Made by a program: the position numbers and the translations under genes | In this document: positions 35,709-43,572 of the stretch, piece after piece | Layout of the letters: each line of letters opens with the position of its first letter | Numbering within the stretch: position 1 is the stretch's first letter | The notes under the pieces: model-generated | Seen by the model: only the letters and a program-made list of their open reading frames with translations | Told to the model about the DNA's origin: nothing | Databases searched by the model: none | Origin: Vagococcus acidifermentans | GTDB taxonomy: Bacteria > Bacillota > Bacilli > Lactobacillales > Vagococcaceae | Assembly (NCBI RefSeq): GCF_003987655.1 | Contig: NZ_NGKC01000003.1 | Span: forward strand, 171,309 to 235,308 | DNA length: 64,000 nucleotides | Direction: 5' to 3'

Positions 35709-36485
35709 TTATCGAATCACACATTGAATACCTGCGGCTGTCAGGATGTCGCTGAAATCGACCAGATCTTCGGAATGCATCTGGGGGATGTCATGCATGC
35801 AGTATTCACGGTCAAGGTAGTCATATTTCTTTTCGCCGAATTGATGAAACGGCAGCAGCTCGACTTGCTGAACGCCGATTTTTTTAAACAGTTCCGCAAA
35901 TTGCCGGGCGTCTTCCAGACTGTCATTATAAGAGGGGATGACGGGAATTCTGACGATGACTGCCGGGTGGTTGGCAATCGCCGTTTGAAGATTGTCAAGA
36001 ATCACTGTATTAGGGACACCAATTCCTTCGAGATGTTTTTTTGAATCATAATGTTTGACATCGTAATAAATCAAATCGACTTGTTCCATAAATCGTTTGA
36101 ACACGTTCGGGTTCGCATATCCGGTTGTTTCACAAGCAGTGTGAATGTTTTTTTCTCTTAAAGCTTTGAGCAGGTCGATTGCGAAATCAGCTTGATAAAG
36201 CACTTCGCCGCCGGACAAGGTGACACCGCCGCCGGACTCTTCATAAAACGGTTCGTCTTTCATCACTTCTTCAACGATGTCATCCACTGTTTTATATTCG
36301 CCAACGGTAATCTTTTTTTTCTGCTGGTTGTCCCACATTAGCTCCGGCTCGCCGGATTGGGATTCCGGATTGGCACACCAGTAGCACCGCAGCGGACATC
36401 CTTTGAAGAAAACTACGGAACGGATACCAGGGCCATCGTGAATGCTGAATTTTTGAATATTAAAAATGCACGCTTTTTCAGACAT
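35709..36485 (-). CDS. Glycyl-radical enzyme activating protein (PflA/PflE-like)
   Basis: A 258-residue radical SAM enzyme that installs the glycyl radical on a pyruvate formate-lyase-type enzyme. The 4Fe-4S cysteines are Cys30, Cys34 and Cys37 in GCPLRCYWCANPES, and the GGE motif is in VTLSGGEVL. The CANPES form resembles activases of alternative glycyl-radical enzymes, but the ferredoxin-like insert with extra cysteine clusters of that group is absent, so it is a short type like streptococcal PflE. No glycyl-radical enzyme gene lies in the window. It is divergent from a transaldolase-like gene, as in streptococcal pflE/pflD-mipB regions. ATG follows AGGAGGG. Confidence 0.85.
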   Translation of the reverse strand: MSEKACIFNIQKFSIHDGPGIRSVVFFKGCPLRCYWCANPESQSGEPELMWDNQQKKKITVGEYKTVDDIVEEVMKDEPFYEESGGGVTLSGGEVLYQADFAIDLLKALREKNIHTACETTGYANPNVFKRFMEQVDLIYYDVKHYDSKKHLEGIGVPNTVILDNLQTAIANHPAVIVRIPVIPSYNDSLEDARQFAELFKKIGVQQVELLPFHQFGEKKYDYLDREYCMHDIPQMHSEDLVDFSDILTAAGIQCVIR

Positions 36486-36511
36486 TAAATTTCCCTCCTG
36501 TTAGTATCTTC

Positions 36512-36540
36512 ATCTTATCACAAAACAAATCAAACGTAAA
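36512..36540 (-). promoter_or_regulatory. Promoter of the activase gene
   Basis: On the minus strand TTTACG (36535-36540), 17 bases and TAAGAT (36512-36517); the TGA before TAAGAT makes an extended -10. Confidence 0.6.
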
Positions 36541-36548
36541 TACAAAAA

Positions 36549-36562
36549 CTTTCGTACGAAAG
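36549..36562. promoter_or_regulatory. Perfect 14-bp palindrome, putative operator
   Basis: CTTTCGTACGAAAG is a perfect palindrome 9 bases upstream of the activase -35. Its half TACGAAAG recurs at 36713-36720 at the transcription start of the divergent aldolase gene, so one regulator may bind both promoters. Confidence 0.5.
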
Positions 36563-36680
36563 CAAAGGAATTTTGATAATACTGTAACAGCACGTCAAAG
36601 TGATGTTGAAAAACGGATTTTAACGAGGTATTTTTTCAGCAGAGCACAAATGTGCAAAAAATAAATAGAACAATAAGTTG

Positions 36681-36709
36681 TTGAGATTTTTCCTGATTGT
36701 TGTTAAGAT
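36681..36709 (+). promoter_or_regulatory. Promoter of the aldolase gene
   Basis: TTGAGA (36681-36686), 17 bases, TAAGAT (36704-36709). The start point near 36716 lies within a TACGAAAG half-site. Confidence 0.65.
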
Positions 36710-36795
36710 AGTTACGAAAGAAAGTTTTAAAAGAGCCGACAGTTGCAAGGAAGCTTCGGCTAAAAGAAGGAAAATAATCAAGGGAGATGGAGTTC

Positions 36796-37476
36796 ATGGA
36801 ATTTATGTTGGATACGGCCAATATTCCAGCCATTAAAAGATATGTGGATACACTGCCGGTGTCAGGAGTGACGTCGAATCCGTCAATTATTAAGAAAGAA
36901 GGCAGCATCGACTTTTTTAAACATATGCGGGAGATTCGCGAGGTTATTGGTGCAGAGCGGTCACTTCACGTGCAAGTGGTTGCAGATGATTACGACGGTA
37001 TGATGGCGGATGCTGATGCCATCGTCAATCACATCGATGAGCGAGTCTACATCAAAGTACCGGTGACCGAGGCAGGCTTAAAAGTGATTAAATCATTGAA
37101 AGCAAAAGGCAGAAATGTCACAGCTACGGCAATTTATACAAAATTTCAGGCGTATTTGGCAATCGCTGCCGGTGCGGACTATATCGCACCATATTTTAAC
37201 CGCATGGAAAACTTGAATATCGACCCGACAGATGCAATCCGGGAAATGGTCAATGAAATCCGGCGGACCGGGAGTTCAACGAAAGTGCTGGCAGCCAGTT
37301 TCAAAAATGTCGGACAAGTAAACGCAGCTTTGGAGTGTGGCGCGCAGGCCGCAACACTCGGCACAGATATTTTCGACCAGGCATTTGCGATGCCGTCAGT
37401 GTCTAAAGCAGTATCAGATTTTACAAAAGATTGGGAATCAGTCTTTTCAGCAGGTGTTACTATCGCTGATTTATAA
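36796..37476 (+). CDS. Transaldolase-like fructose-6-phosphate aldolase
   Basis: A 226-residue TIM-barrel aldolase of the FSA/TalC/MipB group. The opening EFMLDTANI, SGVTSNPSI, and the Schiff-base lysine Lys87 in VYIKVPVTEAG are diagnostic. Members either cleave fructose 6-phosphate to dihydroxyacetone and glyceraldehyde 3-phosphate or act as transaldolases; sequence alone does not decide. ATG 36796 is chosen since GGGAG stands 9 bases before it; ATG 36787, itself part of a short near-repeat (ATGGAGTTCATGGAATTT), abuts that site. It is divergent from the glycyl-radical activase. Confidence 0.9.
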   Translation: MEFMLDTANIPAIKRYVDTLPVSGVTSNPSIIKKEGSIDFFKHMREIREVIGAERSLHVQVVADDYDGMMADADAIVNHIDERVYIKVPVTEAGLKVIKSLKAKGRNVTATAIYTKFQAYLAIAAGADYIAPYFNRMENLNIDPTDAIREMVNEIRRTGSSTKVLAASFKNVGQVNAALECGAQAATLGTDIFDQAFAMPSVSKAVSDFTKDWESVFSAGVTIADL

Positions 37477-37484
37477 CCAAAAGT

Positions 37485-37529
37485 AAAAGCAGCTTTTTTC
37501 ACGAAAGGTGAGAGGAGCTGCTTTTTTTG
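37485..37529. terminator. Bidirectional terminator between the aldolase gene and feoB
   Basis: AAAGCAGCT pairs with AGCTGCTTT over a long loop, with T runs on both strands. Confidence 0.75.
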
Positions 37530-39440
37530 TTATACGAGATGAAACACATGGGCGATTAATGTGGTGAGCATGGTGATACCGATACCCATGAGTGTGGGTA
37601 CGATGAAGGACATGAAGGTCCATTTCGCACTTTTTGTTTCTTTATAAATAGTCATCAGTGTTGTTGAACACGGCCAGTGATACAAAGTAAACAGCAGCAC
37701 GTTTAATGCTGTCAGCCACGTCCAGCCGTTGTCAATCAGCAGCCGTTTAAATTCGCTCAGCGAATGATAGTCCGTAATCGTGCTGGTCGCCATGTATCCC
37801 ATAATCATGATAGGGATGACAATTTCATTGGCAGGCAGTCCCAATATAAAAGCCAGCAAAATAGTCCCGTCAAGTCCCATTAGTTTGGCAAAGGGATCAA
37901 CGACTTGTGTCATGGTCTGCAAGAGTGTCTGGTCGTGGTACTGGATATTTGCCATGATCCAGATGATGACACCGGCCGGAATCGAAACGACCACTGCGCG
38001 CCATAGCACAAACAGCGTTCTGTCGAATACGGAGCGGACAATGACTTTCCCGATTTGCGGTTTCCTGTAAGGCGGCAATTCCAGTGTAAAGGATGACGGG
38101 ATACCTTTCAACACAGTCTTGGACAGTAATTGAGATACCCAAAACGTGGAGAGGACACCGAGCAGAATGACACCGGTCAAGACGACAGCTGAAGTCACTG
38201 AGCCGATGACTGAGACGGCACTTCCAGCAAAAAACATCGTGATGACCGCAATCAAAATCGGAAACCGGCCGTTGCAGGGAACGAAATTGTTTGTAATAGT
38301 GGCAATCAGACGTTCACGCGGTGAATCAATGATGCGTGTACCGACGACACCGGCAGCATTACAACCGAATCCCATGCACATTGTCAGTGCCTGCTTGCCG
38401 CAGGCGCCGGCTTTTTGGAAAAATTTATCAAGGTTGAAAGCGACACGCGGCAAATATCCGAAATCTTCCAAAAGAGTGAAGATTGGAAAGAAAATAGCCA
38501 TTGGCGGCAGCATGACCGAAATGACGGTCGTCACGACTTTATAGACGCCGTCCAGCAGCAGTTCTTTCAAGAAAACCGGCATGCCTATGGATTCGGCAAA
38601 GGCGTATAATTGATTGCCGATTGCATTGAATAGACTGGCGAGCATATCAGAGGGAGTGTTGGCCCCTTCAATGGTGAACCAGAATGTCAGCATCAGCAGT
38701 AAAATCATAATCGGGATGCCGGTGGTTTTTTGCGTTAAGAGAGTATCGAGTTTTCGGTCGAATTGATCATAGTTTTTATTTTGATAGGTGACGACTTCTT
38801 TTGCAATGACGCTGGCTCTGTCAAGAATCGCCGGTACCAGCTCATCGGGCTGTTCGGCCAGTTGGCGCAATGCTGACATCATATACGGATTAGCCGTAAC
38901 TGTCCCGTCAACGACCTTTTCGACTTGGCTCATCAAGTCGTCGAGCCCTTGTTTCTTCACAGCTGAAGTACCGATGACCGGGACTCCCAGCAAAGATTGT
39001 AATTTCGGCAAATCAATGGCGATTTTTTTCTTTTTTGCCTCGTCTAACAGATTGACACAGACAATCACGCGGTCGGTGAACGTCATAATCTGAAGTACGA
39101 GGTTTAAATTTCTTTCAAGACTGGTGGCATCACAGACGACAATCGTTGCTTCCGAATCGTTTGAGGTGATGAAATCTCTGGCGACTTCTTCTTCAGCTGA
39201 GTGCGCCATCAGGGAATAAGTCCCCGGCAAGTCCACGAGCACAAAATTTCTGCCGTTGTGGCTCGTATAACCTTGTGCCAGGTCAACTGTTTTTCCCGGC
39301 CAGTTGCCTGTGTGCTGACGCATGCCGGTAAGTTCGTTAAAGACTGAACTTTTACCGACATTCGGATTGCCCGCAAGAGAAATCACACAGTCATTAAGTG
39401 ATTTTTTCTTGATGTCATAAGGGTAAACAGATTCAGCCAT
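37530..39440 (-). CDS. feoB: Ferrous iron transport protein B
   Basis: A 636-residue Fe2+ importer. The N-terminal G domain has G1 GNPNVGKSS (24-32), G3 DLPGTYSL and NLLDEAKKK near the usual G4 place, and the membrane region contains paired gate repeats with conserved cysteines (GFGCNAAGV; FVPCNGRFP). A helical spacer joins both parts. ATG lies 1 base after the feoA stop with AAAGGAGGT 9 bases upstream inside feoA. Length is at the short end for FeoB. Regulated with feoA by a DtxR-type operator. Confidence 0.95.
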   Translation of the reverse strand: MAESVYPYDIKKKSLNDCVISLAGNPNVGKSSVFNELTGMRQHTGNWPGKTVDLAQGYTSHNGRNFVLVDLPGTYSLMAHSAEEEVARDFITSNDSEATIVVCDATSLERNLNLVLQIMTFTDRVIVCVNLLDEAKKKKIAIDLPKLQSLLGVPVIGTSAVKKQGLDDLMSQVEKVVDGTVTANPYMMSALRQLAEQPDELVPAILDRASVIAKEVVTYQNKNYDQFDRKLDTLLTQKTTGIPIMILLLMLTFWFTIEGANTPSDMLASLFNAIGNQLYAFAESIGMPVFLKELLLDGVYKVVTTVISVMLPPMAIFFPIFTLLEDFGYLPRVAFNLDKFFQKAGACGKQALTMCMGFGCNAAGVVGTRIIDSPRERLIATITNNFVPCNGRFPILIAVITMFFAGSAVSVIGSVTSAVVLTGVILLGVLSTFWVSQLLSKTVLKGIPSSFTLELPPYRKPQIGKVIVRSVFDRTLFVLWRAVVVSIPAGVIIWIMANIQYHDQTLLQTMTQVVDPFAKLMGLDGTILLAFILGLPANEIVIPIMIMGYMATSTITDYHSLSEFKRLLIDNGWTWLTALNVLLFTLYHWPCSTTLMTIYKETKSAKWTFMSFIVPTLMGIGITMLTTLIAHVFHLV

Positions 39441-39680
39441 TTAAGATGATACCTCCTTTAACAAGACATACTGTGCGTCGCTGTTGCGCAGGGCAATCGT
39501 CGTCCCTCTGATTTTATACGCAATCGGGTCGCCTTTGGGGCTGACGAGTGTTTTTTTTATTTTGGAACCCTGATAGAATCCTAAGTCGAAAAGACGGCGC
39601 TTCATCTCTTCGTCGGGATGAATGATGTCCAGTATGATGCCTTCTTGCTGATTTGTCAATGATAATAAATTGTTCATCAT
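39441..39680 (-). CDS. feoA: Ferrous iron transport protein A
   Basis: A 79-residue SH3-like cytoplasmic protein that assists FeoB. The segment RRLFDLGFYQGSKI and the ending IALRNSDAQYVLL match FeoA. ATG 39680 starts the feoAB transcript. Confidence 0.92.
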   Translation of the reverse strand: MMNNLLSLTNQQEGIILDIIHPDEEMKRRLFDLGFYQGSKIKKTLVSPKGDPIAYKIRGTTIALRNSDAQYVLLKEVSS

Positions 39681-39702
39681 GATGCATTCACTTCCCTGTG
39701 TT

Positions 39703-39716
39703 TTAGGCTTACCTAA
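39703..39716 (-). promoter_or_regulatory. DtxR-family metal-dependent operator of feoAB
   Basis: TTAGGCTTACCTAA has perfect TTAGG/CCTAA arms and the AGG-N4-CCT core of DtxR/IdeR-type iron boxes. It lies 10 bases after the feoA -10, over the transcription start, where an iron-loaded repressor would block feoAB. Confidence 0.75.
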
Positions 39717-39725
39717 TTTTACTTT

Positions 39726-39754
39726 ATTATAACCCTAATCGCAATCGGTTTCAA
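39726..39754 (-). promoter_or_regulatory. Promoter of feoAB
   Basis: On the minus strand TTGAAA (39749-39754), 17 bases, TATAAT (39726-39731); a near-consensus promoter. Confidence 0.85.
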
Positions 39755-39829
39755 GAATTTATATAGAGAAGAAAAGGCTCGGCAGATAAAAGAAGGATTG
39801 AAAAAAATTTTTCTGCGTGGTAATTTAAT

Positions 39830-39863
39830 TATAATGCAATCGCGATTGCGGTCCGACCGCAAT
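39830..39863 (+). promoter_or_regulatory. -10 element and two overlapping palindromes upstream of the C-S lyase gene
   Basis: TATAAT (39830-39835) is followed at once by the perfect palindrome GCAATCGCGATTGC (39836-39849) and a second, overlapping one with 9-bp arms ATTGCGGTC and GACCGCAAT (39845-39863). Such tandem dyads at the transcription start suggest repressor binding. An alternative promoter TTGAAA-N17-TAATTT lies at 39798-39826. Confidence 0.6.
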
Positions 39864-39903
39864 TAATTATCCAGTCAATGCGGCTGGGCTAGGAGATGAT
39901 ACA

Positions 39904-41085
39904 ATGAACGATGTGAAAACATTTTGCGATACTTATTACGTTGACAGAAAACAAACAGATTCAGAAAAGTGGGATGGTCTGGAAGAAAAATTCGGGCAGG
40001 GAAATCTTTTGCCGCTATGGGTGGCAGACATGGATTTTCAAATCCCAGAAAAAGCCAGAGAAGCGCTGATGGAGCGGGTCGAGCATGGTGTCTTCGGCTA
40101 TTCAAAACCGTCCGACACATATTTCGATGCCTTCATTAATTGGCAGCAAAAACGCCACGGTATTGAGCTGAAAGAGGAGTGGGTACGGTTTACGACAGGT
40201 GTCGTCAATTCATTCAATTTCATTATTCAAGCATTTTCACAGGAAGGCGATGCAGTTCTGGTGCTTCCGCCGGTTTATTATCCGTTCTTTTCCGCAGTTG
40301 AAAAAAACAATCGTGTGCTGATACATTCGGAACTCAGAAATGACGGCGGCGCCTTCACCATGGACTTTGCCGATATTGAACAGAAAATCATTGCGCATAA
40401 CATAAAAATTTTGCTGCACTGTTCTCCGCATAATCCCGTTGGCCGTGTTTGGACGCGAGCGGAGCTGACAACTTTATTCGATATCTGCCAAAAGCATGGT
40501 GTGCTGATTATTTCCGATGAAATCCATCAGGACTTTATTCGTGAAGGGCAGGAGTTTGTCAGTGCGTTAAGACTTGATGAAAAATATCAAGAAATGCTGT
40601 TCGTCTTGACCTCTGCCTCAAAGTCGTTTAATCTGGCAGGACTGCTGCATTCTCATGTTATCATCCCTGATGAGGAGAAGCGTCGACGTTTTGACGCCCA
40701 TCTGGAAAAAGTAGCGAACAACGCGCAGAGTACCATGGGAATGATTGCGACAGAAGCATGCTACCGCTACGGCGAGGAATGGTTTGACAGTCTGCAGCAG
40801 GTCATCGAACACAACTATCAGATTATTCGCCGGGAGGCTGCCCGTCTGCTGCCAAAAGCGGTCGTCAGCGACAAACAAGGCACTTACTTGGCATGGCTCG
40901 ATTTGAGCAGTTATGTGACTGAAGAAAAAATGACGGAGATGATGCAGGAACGTGCACAAATCGCTATCGACTACGGCAGCTGGTTCAGCAGCAATTTCGG
41001 ACAGTTCATCCGCATCAATCTGGCAACCAAGCCGGAAAACATCGAACTGGCAATGACGCGGCTGGCGGACGCTCTGACAAACTAG
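39904..41085 (+). CDS. PLP-dependent C-S lyase/aminotransferase, MalY/PatB family
   Basis: A 393-residue fold-type I PLP enzyme. The PLP lysine is Lys240 in SASKSFNLAG, with Asp205 in SDEIHQD and the NPVGRVW segment before it. The family includes cystathionine beta-lyases such as MalY and PatB that release homocysteine or H2S from cystathionine or cysteine. ATG 39904 follows TAGGAGATGA. A small pyrophosphatase-like gene is 17 bases downstream, so they probably share a transcript controlled by the palindromes at 39836-39863. Confidence 0.88.
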   Translation: MNDVKTFCDTYYVDRKQTDSEKWDGLEEKFGQGNLLPLWVADMDFQIPEKAREALMERVEHGVFGYSKPSDTYFDAFINWQQKRHGIELKEEWVRFTTGVVNSFNFIIQAFSQEGDAVLVLPPVYYPFFSAVEKNNRVLIHSELRNDGGAFTMDFADIEQKIIAHNIKILLHCSPHNPVGRVWTRAELTTLFDICQKHGVLIISDEIHQDFIREGQEFVSALRLDEKYQEMLFVLTSASKSFNLAGLLHSHVIIPDEEKRRRFDAHLEKVANNAQSTMGMIATEACYRYGEEWFDSLQQVIEHNYQIIRREAARLLPKAVVSDKQGTYLAWLDLSSYVTEEKMTEMMQERAQIAIDYGSWFSSNFGQFIRINLATKPENIELAMTRLADALTN

Positions 41086-41102
41086 AAAAGGGAGCTGCGA
41101 TA

Positions 41103-41423
41103 ATGACTATCACAGTAATCATCGACCGGCCTTTAGGTTATGAGGATGCTTATCACAACATCTATCCGGTCAATTACGGCTATGTCCCTAATGTGCTGGC
41201 TGGTGACGGCGAGCCGCAGGACGTTTATATTTTAAATTGTTCTGTCCCGCTGCACGGCACCTTTACAGGTAAACAAGTGGCTGTGATACACCGCAGAGAT
41301 GATGTGGAAGACAAGTGGGTGGTTATCCCGCCCGGCACATCAGTGACGCAAGACCAAATCAGGCAGGACACCTTCTTTTTGGAGCAATATTTTGACGTTT
41401 GGATAGAGATGCTGGATTATTAA
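41103..41423 (+). CDS. Half-size inorganic pyrophosphatase-like protein
   Basis: A 106-residue protein homologous to the core of family I soluble pyrophosphatases: DRPLG...YPVNYGYVPN, then GDGEPQDVYIL, then RDDVEDKWVVIP. Full enzymes have about 175 residues; here the N-terminal strands with the first Lys/Glu ligands and the C-terminal helix are missing, and the signature reads DGEPQDV in place of DxDPxDV. Activity is therefore doubtful, though similar short proteins occur in other Firmicutes. ATG follows GGGAGCTG, 17 bases after the C-S lyase gene. Confidence 0.75.
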   Translation: MTITVIIDRPLGYEDAYHNIYPVNYGYVPNVLAGDGEPQDVYILNCSVPLHGTFTGKQVAVIHRRDDVEDKWVVIPPGTSVTQDQIRQDTFFLEQYFDVWIEMLDY

Positions 41424-41458
41424 AAATTAGTAAAGACAAGTTTTTTAATCGGGCGTTA

Positions 41459-41467
41459 TGGTATAAT
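41459..41467 (+). promoter_or_regulatory. Extended -10 promoter of the LCP gene
   Basis: TGGTATAAT is a perfect extended -10 element about 29 bases before the start codon. Confidence 0.65.
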
Positions 41468-41495
41468 GAAATAGATTATTATTAGGAGATGACTT

Positions 41496-42449
41496 ATGGA
41501 GACAAGAAAAAATAGACGAAAAAAAAGAAAATCCCCATTAAAAAAAGTTTTCTTAACGCTCTTGGGCATTTTGTTGGTATTTATTATCGGAGCAGGTGTC
41601 TTCCTTGGTAAAATGTATTTTGACGCCAAAGGTACAGTCAACCAAGTGACCGAGCCGGCGACTGAGCGCCAATATCCGGCCGGTAAAGGCAATAAAGACA
41701 ATATCAAAGCGGGTAAGCCGTTCTCTGTCCTGCTGCTTGGCTTGGATACCGGCGATTTGGGCAGAGATGAACAGGGGCGCTCGGATACGATCATGGTGGC
41801 AACTGTCAATCCGTCGACAAAACAGACGACACTTGTCAGTATAGCCCGCGACACGTATACGGAAATCATCGGGCACGGTACAACCGATAAGATAAACCAT
41901 GCCTATGCTTTCGGGGGCGTATCCATGGCAATGGATAGTGTGGAAAATCTGCTGGATGTGCCTATCGATCATTACGTGGCAATCAACATGAAAGGCCTCA
42001 AAGAACTGGTGGACGCAGTTGGCGGCATTCAAGTAGTCAACGGTTTTGCTTTTGAGCAGGACGGTTTCACCTTCAACGAAGGCACGATTTCATTGAATGG
42101 GGAACAGGCGCTGGCATTTTCCCGCATGCGTTACCAGGATGCAGAGGGCGATTATGGCCGCCAGAAAAGGCAGCGTCAAGTCGTTTCAGGTATTTTGAAG
42201 CAGGCAATGAGCCTGTCTACACTGACGACTTATCAGGATATTCTGGCTTCTCTGGAAAACAACATGAAAACAGATTTAAGCTGGGATGAACTGGTTAAAA
42301 TTTCAACGAACTACCGCAGTGCCTTAACTACGATTGAACAGGAAAACTTGCAAGGCGAAGGCTTCATGCAAGACGGCGTGTCCTATCAGGCCATCTCTGA
42401 TGAGGAGATGCAGCGGGTTCGAGACTTGTTGAAAAATCAATTGAAATAA
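41496..42449 (+). CDS. LytR-CpsA-Psr (LCP) family cell-wall polymer ligase
   Basis: A 317-residue membrane-anchored enzyme. A very basic start (TRKNRRKKRKSPLKK), one helix (about 20-40) and the extracellular LCP domain with GLDTGDLGRDEQGRSDTIM, SIARDTY, DKINHAYAFGG and the Arg-rich SRMRY...GDYGRQKRQRQVV motif. LCP proteins attach teichoic acids or capsular polymers from undecaprenyl carriers to peptidoglycan. ATG 41496 follows TAGGAGATGA. Confidence 0.92.
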   Translation: METRKNRRKKRKSPLKKVFLTLLGILLVFIIGAGVFLGKMYFDAKGTVNQVTEPATERQYPAGKGNKDNIKAGKPFSVLLLGLDTGDLGRDEQGRSDTIMVATVNPSTKQTTLVSIARDTYTEIIGHGTTDKINHAYAFGGVSMAMDSVENLLDVPIDHYVAINMKGLKELVDAVGGIQVVNGFAFEQDGFTFNEGTISLNGEQALAFSRMRYQDAEGDYGRQKRQRQVVSGILKQAMSLSTLTTYQDILASLENNMKTDLSWDELVKISTNYRSALTTIEQENLQGEGFMQDGVSYQAISDEEMQRVRDLLKNQLK

Positions 42450-42456
42450 TCTCTAA

Positions 42457-42512
42457 TAAAAAGGCAGCTTGCCGCAGTGAGCTTATACTCGTTGCGGCAA
42501 GCTGCCTTTGAC
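42457..42512. terminator. Bidirectional terminator between the LCP gene and fni
   Basis: A 16-bp perfect stem AAGGCAGCTTGCCGCA with its complement, flanked by an A run on the left and TTTG on the right; strongest for the minus strand. Confidence 0.88.
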
Positions 42513-43568
42513 TTATCTGTTTGCCAGTTTTTTCCAGTGGATACCCCGCGCTTCGCACCAATGTGCCAGATTAGGGGAGATGACCAAATCAGTCGTTGCC
42601 AAGTCAGGCACGCTTTTTTTTCCTAACAGCGTCATGAGTGTGGCCAGTTCGGTTTTCCAGCGTTCGATTGCAGCGATGGTCCGGTCATTACCTTGTGTCA
42701 GCTGGAGGTGCAGTATTTCGCCTGAAATACCTGCAGCTTTTGCCCCGAGAGCCAGCGCTTTGACTATCTCAACCGGTGTTTTGATGCCGCCGGATGCAAT
42801 GATCTCGACAGCGCCTTGATAAAGCTGGGACTCCAGCAGCGATTCGGCTGTACTCTGGCCAAAGTCATAAAGATAGCTGTACTCCTCAGCAGGTCTGCGC
42901 TGATTTTCAATCACGGCAAAGTTGGTGCCGCCCCGGCCGCTGATATCGATTGTTTTGACGCCGGAGTCGACTAATTGCTGAATGGTTTTCTGGGACATGC
43001 CGAATCCGACTTCTTTGATGATGACCGGGACATCGATGTGCTGGACAATGTCTTCGATGTTTGTCAGCCATGCGGAAAAATCCCGGTCGCCCTCAGGCAT
43101 AATCAGTTCCTGAGCGGCGTTGAGATGGATTTGAAGGCCGTCAGCTTTTAGCAGGTCGACGGCTCGTTTGGCGTTGTCAAGGGTGTGGTGGGCGCCGAGA
43201 TTGGCAAAGATAATGCCCTCGGGGTTGTTTTCCCGCACCGTGCGAAATGAATCTGTTACATCAGCGTCGGTCAGTGCGGAGCTGACCGAACCGGTTGCCA
43301 TTGCCAGCCCGGTTTCTTTGGCAATGAGTGCCAGATTGCCGTTGATGACGGCAGTTTTTTTACTGCCGCCGGTCATGGCATTGATGAAAAACGGATAGTC
43401 GAATTGCAGACCGGCAAAGGCAGTCGCCAGGCTGACATCTTTCAGTCCGATTTCCGGCAGTGAATGATGCACGAAGCGGATTTCTTCAAGCCCTTGCTGC
43501 GCTGTTTCTGAATAATTCATTTCGCTGAGATGGACATGCTGGTCTTTTCGGTTTGGTTTTGACGTCAT
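42513..43568 (-). CDS. fni: Type 2 isopentenyl-diphosphate delta-isomerase
   Basis: A 351-residue FMN-dependent isomerase interconverting IPP and DMAPP. RKDQHVHLS at the start, the INAMTGGSKK phosphate segment, the KEVGFGMS strand and the DISGRGGTNF FMN-binding turn match the family. ATG 43568 follows GGGAGAAATG by about 7 bases; the frame stays open upstream into pmk but that is not used. Last gene of the mevalonate operon. Confidence 0.92.
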   Translation of the reverse strand: MTSKPNRKDQHVHLSEMNYSETAQQGLEEIRFVHHSLPEIGLKDVSLATAFAGLQFDYPFFINAMTGGSKKTAVINGNLALIAKETGLAMATGSVSSALTDADVTDSFRTVRENNPEGIIFANLGAHHTLDNAKRAVDLLKADGLQIHLNAAQELIMPEGDRDFSAWLTNIEDIVQHIDVPVIIKEVGFGMSQKTIQQLVDSGVKTIDISGRGGTNFAVIENQRRPAEEYSYLYDFGQSTAESLLESQLYQGAVEIIASGGIKTPVEIVKALALGAKAAGISGEILHLQLTQGNDRTIAAIERWKTELATLMTLLGKKSVPDLATTDLVISPNLAHWCEARGIHWKKLANR

Positions 43569-43572
43569 AAAA

